Source: Reyranella sp.
Lineage (GTDB): Bacteria; Pseudomonadota; Alphaproteobacteria; Reyranellales; Reyranellaceae
NCBI RefSeq assembly: GCF_004297405.1
Contig: NZ_SCVC01000011.1
Coordinates: 310,001-374,000 of the forward strand
Direction: 5' to 3'
Length of the DNA: 64,000 bases
This document shows, one piece after another, positions 55,187-62,990 of the stretch (position 1 is its first letter; every line of letters starts with the position of its first letter). The notes beneath the pieces were generated by a model that saw nothing but the letters and a program-made list of their open reading frames with translations, was not told the DNA's origin and searched no databases. Both the position numbers and the translations under genes were made by a program.

Positions 55187-55612
55187 TCAGGAGTAGGCGG
55201 GCGCGACCATCCCTTTCTCGACGTAGGACCGGAGGTGATGCAGCATCATACCCCACAGGGCGTTGCACTTGTCGAAGTTGCCCTGTTGGTGTGGCCAGCC
55301 GGCATGGGAGAAAGCGATCTGCACGCGGCCGTGCGGCGTCTTGGCGAGATCGAAGGCGACCGTCGTGCCGGCCGAGTCACCCGGCCCCGAGGTGCACTTC
55401 CAAGCCACCTTATGATCATCCTGTGCCGTGATCTCCCAGACGAAGGTCGGGCCGCCCGGATATTTCAGTGTCCACTTCGAGCCGACACCGCCGCTACCGG
55501 AGACCTCGGCCATCGTCCAGCCCTTCAACCCTTCGAGGGTCGTGAGTGCGGTATGTACCTTGGCAGAATCGCCGGCGATGTTGACGGCATGACGCAGAGA
55601 ATGGCCTGACAC
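55187..55612 (-). CDS. SRPBCC/AHSA1-family protein
   Basis: 141 residues from GTG 55612, chosen for GGGAGG 9-14 bp upstream; the open frame further upstream is non-coding. HAVNIAGDSAKVHTALTTLEGLKGW, LKYPGGPTFVWEITAQDDHKVAWKCTSGPGDSAGTTVAFDL and the long C-terminal helix (LWGMMLHHLRSYVEKG) fit the helix-grip START/AHSA1 fold that binds hydrophobic ligands. It heads the second UbiD operon, so it may hold or pass the aromatic substrate or product. It has no signal peptide. Confidence 0.82.
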   Translation of the reverse strand: MSGHSLRHAVNIAGDSAKVHTALTTLEGLKGWTMAEVSGSGGVGSKWTLKYPGGPTFVWEITAQDDHKVAWKCTSGPGDSAGTTVAFDLAKTPHGRVQIAFSHAGWPHQQGNFDKCNALWGMMLHHLRSYVEKGMVAPAYS

Positions 55613-56401
55613 GGACGTAACCTCCCACCGAATAACACTCGCTGAGCAGCGGGCACGTAAACCAGGCTGCATGCGTTCTGTAGTTAAACGATAGCTGTGC
55701 GAATTGTCGGGTTCAATCGTTCGACGGGCGAATCTTGCGGGACGGGTAGAGATCTTGATTACAGAGGCGTGAAGAAGCCCGCTGCGGACAAGGGTTATGC
55801 TTCGCAAGGAGGCGCGGACACCCGCGGAGCACCTGCCTCTAGACGGCAGCAGCGGGATTATCAGGCCAGTTTTGTCAAAGCCGTCGATTCCGGACCGCAC
55901 AATCCCGTTCAAGCATTCAGTAGGGAAGTGACGTCCGCCGTTGAAACCACATCTGCGAATGTCAGCACATGGCGTCGCGGGCGGTCGACTCGCAGCAGAT
56001 GCTGGTCGCGCAACCGGTGATGATGACGGTGTCGATGCCGCGCGTTTGCAGACGCTGGTGAAGGCCCGACGAACCAGTTGGACCAGCTTTTCTTGCCCTC
56101 CTCGCTGATCGAGTTCTGAACGAAGACGTTGGCCAGCCTGCATTATCTGTCACGAGATGAGCCGTCCGCTTCGGATCAATACTCTCGAAAAGCCGAAGAT
56201 GCCCCCGCCTTCCGAGCGCAATGACTACGATATCGTCGTCAAGCTTCGCTTTGTGCACACGACTCTCCGGATGGCCGCGCAAAAGTGACGATGGTTGGAG
56301 GAGGGCAACATCTCCCGGTCACGCACCCCTCTTTTCATCGACATCAGCGTCGGCCTGCGCTACCTGCGATTCGCAGTGGATCAATCGGGGGGAGCAGGGT
56401 C
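55613..56401. other. Intergenic region with gene debris
   Basis: 789 bp between the SRPBCC gene and the amidohydrolase. Its middle contains a decayed isochorismatase-family gene on the minus strand (separate entry). Between 55690 and 55900 the DNA is less GC-rich and shows no frame with recognisable protein similarity. Another fragment near 56080-56140 on the minus strand reads NVFVQNSISEEGKKSWSNW in one frame, suggestive of old coding sequence but not assigned to a family. Confidence 0.45.
55909..56079 (-). pseudogene. Isochorismatase-family hydrolase remnant, frameshifted and deleted
   Basis: On the minus strand LHQRLQTRGIDTVIITGCATSICCESTARDAM is the core of cysteine hydrolases of the isochorismatase family, including the TSICC nucleophile region. 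It hits a stop (TGC TGA) at once. In the next frame the C-terminal signature FADVVSTADVTSLLNA followed by TGA (55909-55911) appears. Normal proteins have about 30-35 residues between these two segments, so both a deletion and a frameshift occurred. The N-terminal part is not recognisable. Relatives act on N-carbamoyl compounds, maleamate or isochorismate, consistent with the catabolic neighbourhood. Confidence 0.65.
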
Positions 56402-57418
56402 ATGGCCATACGGCGCATCGCGGTGGAAGAAGCCTTCGTGACACCCGAGATCATGGCGCAATGGCAGGTCGTGCTCGCAAGCCGCGATGTCGAACCGGGC
56501 TTTGCCAAGATGGGCGAAACCATCCTGGCGCAGACGCCCGCCAATAAACCGTTGGACGATCGCCTGCTCGATATCGGTGCCGGCCGCATCGCTCACATGG
56601 ATTCGCTCGGCATCGACATGCATATCCTCTCGATCACATCGCCGGGCGTGCAGGTGTTCGAGAGTGCTCTGGCGACACGGCTGGCGGCGGAATCGAACGA
56701 CGCGCTCGCGGCTGCGGTGAAAGCCCATCCGACTCGCTTCGCCGGCCTGGCGGCGATCGCACCGCAGGATCCGGCGGCAGCGGCGCGTGAGATCGAGCGC
56801 GCCGCCCGCAAGCTCGGCCTCTGTGGCCTGATCATCAACTCCCATACGATGGGCGAATATCTCGACGCGCCCAAGTACCAGCCCATCTTCGAGGCGGCCG
56901 AGGCCCTCGACATGCCGATCTACCTCCATCCGCGCGAACCCGCGCCGTCGATGGTGGCACCGTATCTCGATTACGCCCTCTATTTCGCCGGCTGGGGCTT
57001 TGCCGCCGAGACCGGGCTGCATGCCATGCGCCTGATCATGTCGGGCACGTTCGATCGCTTTCCCAAGCTGAAGATCGTGCTCGGCCACATGGGCGAAGGC
57101 ATACCGTTCTGGCTGCAGCGCATCGACAACCGCTATCTGCTCGAAGTGAAGATCGGTGCGACAGACAAGCTGCCCAAGCTGCCGAGCCAGTATTTCCTCG
57201 ACAATTTCGTCATCACGACCTCCGGCGTGACGTCGATGCCGGCGCTGCGGCTCAGCCTGGACGTGCTCGGGGCCGAGCGCATCCTGTTCGCGGCCGATTT
57301 TCCTTATGAAGACGACGCCGAAGCCGTGCGCTTCATGGACAGCGCGACCGTGACCGAGGACGAACGCAAGCAGATTTATGAGACGAACGCCCTGCGCGTG
57401 TTCAAACTGAAAATGTAG
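56402..57418 (+). CDS. Amidohydrolase-2 family decarboxylase (LigW / gamma-resorcylate decarboxylase-like)
   Basis: 338 residues from ATG 56402 with GGGGAG upstream; ATG 56285 adds a non-conserved tail. RRIAVEEAFVTPE carries the metal-binding Glu of the ACMSD/LigW branch, IYLHPREPAPS the next His, GHMGEGIPFWLQRIDNR the His/Glu pair and LFAADFPYE the terminal Asp. These residues match divalent-metal, non-oxidative decarboxylases of hydroxybenzoates (2,3-dihydroxybenzoate, gamma-resorcylate, 5-carboxyvanillate). It is a second chemistry for aromatic decarboxylation next to two UbiD operons. Monocistronic as far as can be seen; substrate unknown. Confidence 0.9.
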   Translation: MAIRRIAVEEAFVTPEIMAQWQVVLASRDVEPGFAKMGETILAQTPANKPLDDRLLDIGAGRIAHMDSLGIDMHILSITSPGVQVFESALATRLAAESNDALAAAVKAHPTRFAGLAAIAPQDPAAAAREIERAARKLGLCGLIINSHTMGEYLDAPKYQPIFEAAEALDMPIYLHPREPAPSMVAPYLDYALYFAGWGFAAETGLHAMRLIMSGTFDRFPKLKIVLGHMGEGIPFWLQRIDNRYLLEVKIGATDKLPKLPSQYFLDNFVITTSGVTSMPALRLSLDVLGAERILFAADFPYEDDAEAVRFMDSATVTEDERKQIYETNALRVFKLKM

Positions 57419-57473
57419 CTCAATGCGGGTCGCAGGCCGTGAATGAGCAGTGTGGCAGTCGTTCCAGGAAAGC

Positions 57474-58886
57474 CTATTCGGCAGCGCGCGGTTCTCGCAG
57501 CTGCAGTCGGTCCAGGCCGATTTGGCGTGCGATCTTTCGGAAGCGTGGCGCGCCATGTAGCGGGCGGAAGGACGGAGCCTCCATCAGGAAGGACATGTTG
57601 GTGGAACGCTCGGCGAGGCCGCGCTCCAGTGCGTCCAATGCACTGTCGGGCTCGCCGGCGGCCATCCACTGCTGTGCAGCTTCCGGCCACAGGTTCACAC
57701 GCTCCACGATGGGAAGCCACTCCATCATGGCCGCCTTCCATCCGCTCCTGTGTTCGAGTTCGCGCAATTTGCTCCCGGTCGCGAGTTCGCCGCAGATCTG
57801 CAACCACATGCAGCGGTCCGCCATCGCCTCATCGTGACGGCCGACCTGATCGAGGAGCAGCATCCGCCGGAAGTATGCCCGCTTCTCCGGCGGTGGCAGG
57901 GCGATTGCCCCAGCAAATGCCGCCAGCGCAGGTTCGATCCGGCCAGCATACCAGCAGGCCTGGCCGACGAATTCCAGGGTCTCGCGTCGGGCCGGCTCCA
58001 GCGTCCGGGCCCGGTTCAATACGTTGATCGCAGAGGCGTGCTGGCCGGTTGCCGACAGGAAACGTCCGCAGGCCATGAGCGTATCGACATCGTCAGGAGC
58101 AAGCGCCATCGCGTGATCGAGATCTGCCTCCGCGCCCTGCCAATCCCATTCGTAGTTCATCTTGAGCTTGCCCAGCGTCGTCCACGCCTCGGCGAGCGTT
58201 TCGTCGAGCGCGATCGCCCGTTGAGCCGATTGGTACGCCAGGCGCGTTGCCTCCGCGAGCGGTAGCGGCCGCAGGATCGAGCTCGAAGCCATCTGCAGGT
58301 AAGTGGACGCGAGCCCGGCATGGGCCGTGGCATAGTCGGGATCGAGTGCCAGCGCCTGCTCGAACAGGTCGAGCGCCTTCAGTGTCGGTTTGCGCTCGGC
58401 GATCTTGAGCAGCGCTCTGGCCTGAACTTGCAGGAAGTAGGCCTCTGCGATGCGCGGCCTGTGGCCGGGCAGGGGCAGTTGATCCGGCATCGGCAGAAGC
58501 GAGCCAGTCCATTTCGCCACGCTTATGGTGATCGTGTTGCGCGGAGCGACCTCGGCAGGCTCGACATTGTCGTGCAGGGAACGGACTGGAGGCAACAGGC
58601 GATAGCCGGCGCCGGCAACGGTCTCGATAATGCCGTCGGACGAGGGAGCGTCGCCGAGCAGGCGACGCAAGGTCGAGACGTGAACGGTAAGAGTGCGATC
58701 CTCGACGGCAGCGCCAGGCCACAACCGCTCGTGAAACGTCCCGCGCTCGACCAGCCGGCCGCCAGCCTCGGCGAGTAGCTGCAGGATCTGCAATGCCTTG
58801 CCGCCGATCGGTACGCGCTCACCGTCTCGCGTCAGACGTCTCTCGACAGTGTCGAGGACAAACGGGCCGAACTCATAGACCGACAT
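57474..58886 (-). CDS. Winged-helix/TPR transcriptional regulator (CadC/adenylate-cyclase-like)
   Basis: 470 residues from ATG 58886; the frame upstream to 59006 is not conserved. An OmpR-type winged helix fills residues 1-100 (YEFGPFVLDTVERRLTRDGERVPIGGKALQILQLLAEAGGRLV, then AVEDRTLTVHVSTLRRLLGD). The central and C-terminal parts hold several TPR repeats (about 190-400), including ALDLFEQALALDPDYATAHAGLASTYLQ and AINVLNRARTLEP. No receiver domain and no obvious membrane helix, so it is not a classic response regulator. The TPRs may bind a protein signal. It is convergent with the amidohydrolase gene and divergent from the DUF4142 gene. Confidence 0.85.
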   Translation of the reverse strand: MSVYEFGPFVLDTVERRLTRDGERVPIGGKALQILQLLAEAGGRLVERGTFHERLWPGAAVEDRTLTVHVSTLRRLLGDAPSSDGIIETVAGAGYRLLPPVRSLHDNVEPAEVAPRNTITISVAKWTGSLLPMPDQLPLPGHRPRIAEAYFLQVQARALLKIAERKPTLKALDLFEQALALDPDYATAHAGLASTYLQMASSSILRPLPLAEATRLAYQSAQRAIALDETLAEAWTTLGKLKMNYEWDWQGAEADLDHAMALAPDDVDTLMACGRFLSATGQHASAINVLNRARTLEPARRETLEFVGQACWYAGRIEPALAAFAGAIALPPPEKRAYFRRMLLLDQVGRHDEAMADRCMWLQICGELATGSKLRELEHRSGWKAAMMEWLPIVERVNLWPEAAQQWMAAGEPDSALDALERGLAERSTNMSFLMEAPSFRPLHGAPRFRKIARQIGLDRLQLREPRAAE

Positions 58887-59180
58887 CGTCGGGATACTCA
58901 CTAAATCGAAACTTGATCTGATCTTGACCTGTCTCGACACGCGCCCTCCGGCGCGCGGCCGTAGTTGGTACGGGACAACTTCGCAACAATGGCAATCAGC
59001 GGTCAAGTTTGTACTCGGCGCCTTCGACGAACAAAAGAGCGCAGCGATATTGAACGATGGAACGCTCGTTCCTTAGCGACTCGTGAAATTTGTCGACAGC
59101 CTTCTCGTGGCGGCGGCGCCCATGGCGTCGCCGGTCTTTGCTCAAGGCAGTCGCATTGTACTCAAGAGGGAGACATCATC

Positions 59181-59699
59181 ATGAAAGCGCTCGCGCGCAG
59201 ATTCTTTCTGTTCGCTCTGGCCGCCGCACCGACGACGTTCGCCGCTCGGACGTGGGCCCAAGACGCTCTGCCAGACGCGCGCTTTGTTGGCTTTGCGCAA
59301 GCCGTCAACGATTTCGAACTCGCTTCGGGGAACCTGGCGTTGGCACGGTCGGCGAACGAGAACATTCGCGGCTATGCCTCGAGGGCGATCGCCGAAGCCA
59401 ACAACGACGCCCAGTCACTCAGCAGGTCACGCTCGGAAGCGGGCGTGTCGTATGCCCCGGATGGCAGCATGGGGCAGAAGACGGCCAGTCTCATGGCGCA
59501 GCTCAACGCCCTGCAGGGGGCGGTGTTCGACACCGCTTTCGCCAACGCGCAGCTCAGCGTCATGACGGATGCGGAAGCCCAGTACGGCGCCTACTCGCAG
59601 AGTGGCAAGAGTGGCCCGCTGCGGCGCTACGCACAGCTCATTCTCCCCAAGGCTCAAATGCAGCTCGAGTATGCCCGGCGCATCGCCGGTGGTCGCTGA
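59181..59699 (+). CDS. DUF4142-domain exported protein
   Basis: 172 residues from ATG 59181 with GGGAG about 10 bp upstream; upstream in-frame codons are not conserved. A Sec leader with a basic start (KALARRFF) cleaves near TWAQD. The mature helical part, FVGFAQAVNDFELASGNLALARSANENIRGYASRAIAEANNDAQSL and a QLNALQGAVFDTAFANAQLSVMTDAEAQYGAYSQSGKSGPLRRYA stretch, has the DUF4142 (ferritin-like four-helix) pattern. These proteins are common in soil bacteria with unknown function, perhaps stress-related. A 294-bp gap before it contains nothing recognisable. Confidence 0.82.
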   Translation: MKALARRFFLFALAAAPTTFAARTWAQDALPDARFVGFAQAVNDFELASGNLALARSANENIRGYASRAIAEANNDAQSLSRSRSEAGVSYAPDGSMGQKTASLMAQLNALQGAVFDTAFANAQLSVMTDAEAQYGAYSQSGKSGPLRRYAQLILPKAQMQLEYARRIAGGR

Positions 59700-59735
59700 T
59701 CACCAATCCAGCGAAGGCCGCTCCCGCGAGACGCC

Positions 59736-62700
59736 TCAGCGGCCGAAGATATTCGGGATGCGTGGAGTGGGAACCGAGATGCTGGGCATCGGCACATGCG
59801 GCAACTTCTGGAGAATGCCGGTCACCCCCGGCGGATCGTTGGCGGAACCGCGCGTCGCATGGAATGAGGGCGAGCCGAGAGGGCCCCGGGCCGTGACGAT
59901 CAGGTAAGGCGTCGCGGGCTCCTCGGCGAGCATGAAGTTGATCGTGGTGTCGGTCGTGGCATTGGCCAGATTGGTGTGCGTGACGACGCGGGCCGTGGCG
60001 CGGTTCCCTTGCAGGACCAAGTTCTTGTCGTTCAGGACGCCATTCGCGATCTCGATGTCGCCCGAGAGCGGATTGTCATGGTTGACGAAGCGGTTCAGCA
60101 CCAGCGAGATCGCATTCAGGAGGTTGCCGACGCCGACGCCGCCCTTGTCGCCAAGAACACTCATGATGTTGCCCAGCGTCGCGTCGATGACGCCGCCTGC
60201 CATTCCTGTCGCGGCCGAGCCCAGGAGTTGGAGGAACTTGTCGGCGCGCGTCTGGACGTGACCACTCAAGCGGGCGTGTCCGGCCATCGAGGCCCTGATC
60301 TCGGCAACGGTTGTCCCGGCGCCACGCAGTTCCAGTCCAGTTGCGGTCAGGCTGCCGTCGATGGCGATTCTGATGAGGCTGCCGATTTCGTTGCTGCCCG
60401 AACTGCGACGCAGCATGTCGCCGATATTGAGGCCGTTTGCCTCGCCCTTGAAGTCGAAGGATAGCGAAGGCCGGCTGCCGTCGATCACGCCTGCAAGGTT
60501 TATGATCCCGCCATAAAGGCCACTCTTCAAATGGGAGACGCTGAGCACGCCGTCCTTCAAAGTTGCGGCGATCTCGGTATTGCCAACTGGCATCGGCGTG
60601 CCACCGAGGCTTGCCACCGAGACCTTCAGTGTGCCGTCGATGCTGCGCAATGGCGTTCCGATTGGCTGCGATTCAAAGGTGGACATGCCGCGCGGCGGCC
60701 GCTGCGCGGGCCTGTTCCCACCGAGCTTGCCGAAATCGAGCGCGTTTGTTCTGAGATCGGCGGCAATGACCGGCTTGCTGCCCGAGAGGTCGGCATCGAT
60801 CGAGGCTTCGATCGGCTGGTCATTGACGACGATGCTGCCTTTGTAGGATGCCGATTTGATCGTGCCCTGCGCCGCCCCCGGCAAGGCGAGCGCGCCGTTT
60901 GCCAGTACGCTCCATCCCATGGCGTTCAGCGTGCAATCGCGCAGGGTGAGGCGTTCCCAGCTGCCAGCGATGCCGCCGCGCATGCTGAGTGCGCCCATGC
61001 CGGCCGGCACGGTGCCCGCGAGCTTCAGCACGCGATCCATGTCGGGTGCCTGGATGTCGAAGGCGAAGTCGGCTTGCGGCCGAGGCGTCCAATAGCTGGC
61101 GATCGCGCCACGCAGGGCGATCCGCGCGCCTGCCAAGTTCGCCACCTTGAACTCGTTGAGCACCATCGTGCCGGCGCGGCGCTCGAGATCGATATCGATA
61201 CCCGCCACCGTGTCGCTGCGGTAATTGATCCTGGCCACCTTGAGCTTGAACCCGATCGACGGGCCCAGGAGGGCCAGGATCGGCGTCACCGACGCGACGG
61301 GCGAGGCCGAGGGTGCCGCATTCTGGTCGGCCGGCGGCAGGTAGGAGTCGAGATCGAGCGCGTCGAGATCGATATGCGTTACTACCGACAGCGGCACGGT
61401 GAAATTCACCACGATGCCACCCGCAGCCTTGAGGTCGTCGAGCATGAAGACGGCATCGCTCACCTGGACGTTGCCGCCACGTGAGCCCATGCGACCGGTG
61501 ACGCTGAGCCGTGTGAGCTTGTTTTCTGGCACCGACGAGACATCGACCGCGAGCCACGCCAGGGTCTCGCGCAGCTTCGGTCCGCTCAGGCTAAAGTCTC
61601 CGGACGCGATGGGCCGCACCGGATCGCCCGAGAGGATCGACTGTACCTGCACTGTGAGGTCGCCTGGCAGGGTGGCGGCAAACTTCGGCACGGCAACGGC
61701 GCCGCCCCGTGCTTCGAGCTCCAGGGCCAGGTTGCGGACGGGTTTCTTGTTGTAGATCACCTCATCGACGTCGAGGGCGAGCTTGGCACTGAAAGCGGCC
61801 AGCCAGCCAGGACCAGCTGGTTGCGCGCGCGGGGCAGGCGAGGCTGCAGGCGCAGTAGGTGGTGGCGGCACCGCCAACTGGTCCGGAAGTGCGATCGCTG
61901 CCAGCCACCGGTCGAGATCGAGTCGGGAGGCCGTGAACCTGGCCTCGACGACGACGGTGGTCGTCAAGGTGAGCGCAAACGAGCCCAAACCGCTGTCTTC
62001 TCCCAGGACGAGCTTGAAGTCCTTGGCCGCGACCGATGTCGGGGAGAGATCGACGGGACCGTCGAACTTGAACTTGCCGGCCAGCAAAGGCGGCAGGTGA
62101 GGCTGTGGTTGACCGGCGATCCTGATCAGCGTCTCGGCAAAAGCCACCAGGTTGTCCGCCGAGGCCGATGCTCTGCCCGATAGCCGCGCCGCGGGGCTCA
62201 GCTCATCCAAGGAACCCTTGAACGACGCCTTGCCGCCGCCCGCTTCCAGTGCAACGTCGACGGCGTAACCGGCCGCACTCTTGGCACTCACCGCCAGATC
62301 GATCTTGAGGGGCGCGTCGTTGACGACGGCGCTCCCGGCCAGCGCGTAGGGCCCGTCGATCGAGCCGGCAGAGACGTTGAAATTGGCCTTTTCGGCCATC
62401 ACGGACAGGCCGGCCTTCGAATCGCTGAAGGTCAGCGTGCCGTTCTCGACGGTGAGCCGGCCAGGCGGCGACGGCTTGGGTGAGCTTGGCTGCGCCACCG
62501 TTGGCATGGATGCAGCGACGGAGGGGGCGACCTCCCAATTGGGCTTGCCTGCGGTATTGACCTCCAGAACGATTTTCGGCTCGACCAGTGTTACCTCGGC
62601 GATCTCGACGTCGCCCACCAGCAGGGGCAGCAGCGAGGGTCTCACGGTGACCGACCTTGCCTCCATCATGTTGGGCGCCTTCGAGCCCGGCAGATTGGAG

Positions 62701-62921
62701 AATCTCACGCCATCGAGCTCGACCCTCGGTGTCGGCAGCAGCGAGAAGCGGATCGGACCTTCGAGGGTAATGTCGCGGCCCGTCATGCGTTTCACCTGCG
62801 CCACGATCTCGGGCTTGTAGGCATTGGCGTCGATGAACGCAGGCAGAGCCAGCAGGGCGGCGACCAACAGGCCGACGATGCTGGCGCCGATCAGAAGCCT
62901 CTTACGATTGTCGTGTACCAT
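59736..62921 (-). CDS. AsmA-family protein
   Basis: 1061 residues from ATG 62921 with AGGAC upstream. A single N-terminal transmembrane helix (LLIGASIVGLLVAALLALPAFI) precedes the AsmA opening VAQVKRMTGRDITLEGPIRFSLLPTPRVELDGVRFSNLPG, the longest conserved stretch in this family. Repeating beta-groove segments follow, with a Pro-rich low-complexity insert near residue 390, and the C-terminal AsmA_2 part includes LSFDFKGEANGLNIGDMLR and LSGDIEIANGVLNDKNLVLQG. AsmA-like proteins are thought to bridge membranes and move phospholipid. It lies 69 bp from the nuclease-like gene. Confidence 0.9.
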   Translation of the reverse strand: MVHDNRKRLLIGASIVGLLVAALLALPAFIDANAYKPEIVAQVKRMTGRDITLEGPIRFSLLPTPRVELDGVRFSNLPGSKAPNMMEARSVTVRPSLLPLLVGDVEIAEVTLVEPKIVLEVNTAGKPNWEVAPSVAASMPTVAQPSSPKPSPPGRLTVENGTLTFSDSKAGLSVMAEKANFNVSAGSIDGPYALAGSAVVNDAPLKIDLAVSAKSAAGYAVDVALEAGGGKASFKGSLDELSPAARLSGRASASADNLVAFAETLIRIAGQPQPHLPPLLAGKFKFDGPVDLSPTSVAAKDFKLVLGEDSGLGSFALTLTTTVVVEARFTASRLDLDRWLAAIALPDQLAVPPPPTAPAASPAPRAQPAGPGWLAAFSAKLALDVDEVIYNKKPVRNLALELEARGGAVAVPKFAATLPGDLTVQVQSILSGDPVRPIASGDFSLSGPKLRETLAWLAVDVSSVPENKLTRLSVTGRMGSRGGNVQVSDAVFMLDDLKAAGGIVVNFTVPLSVVTHIDLDALDLDSYLPPADQNAAPSASPVASVTPILALLGPSIGFKLKVARINYRSDTVAGIDIDLERRAGTMVLNEFKVANLAGARIALRGAIASYWTPRPQADFAFDIQAPDMDRVLKLAGTVPAGMGALSMRGGIAGSWERLTLRDCTLNAMGWSVLANGALALPGAAQGTIKSASYKGSIVVNDQPIEASIDADLSGSKPVIAADLRTNALDFGKLGGNRPAQRPPRGMSTFESQPIGTPLRSIDGTLKVSVASLGGTPMPVGNTEIAATLKDGVLSVSHLKSGLYGGIINLAGVIDGSRPSLSFDFKGEANGLNIGDMLRRSSGSNEIGSLIRIAIDGSLTATGLELRGAGTTVAEIRASMAGHARLSGHVQTRADKFLQLLGSAATGMAGGVIDATLGNIMSVLGDKGGVGVGNLLNAISLVLNRFVNHDNPLSGDIEIANGVLNDKNLVLQGNRATARVVTHTNLANATTDTTINFMLAEEPATPYLIVTARGPLGSPSFHATRGSANDPPGVTGILQKLPHVPMPSISVPTPRIPNIFGR

Positions 62922-62990
62922 GGAACGTCCTGTTGCCCGGCACCGGGATGCTGACGCATCTGTGGTGGCAGGACACAGAGTTGAGCGCAT

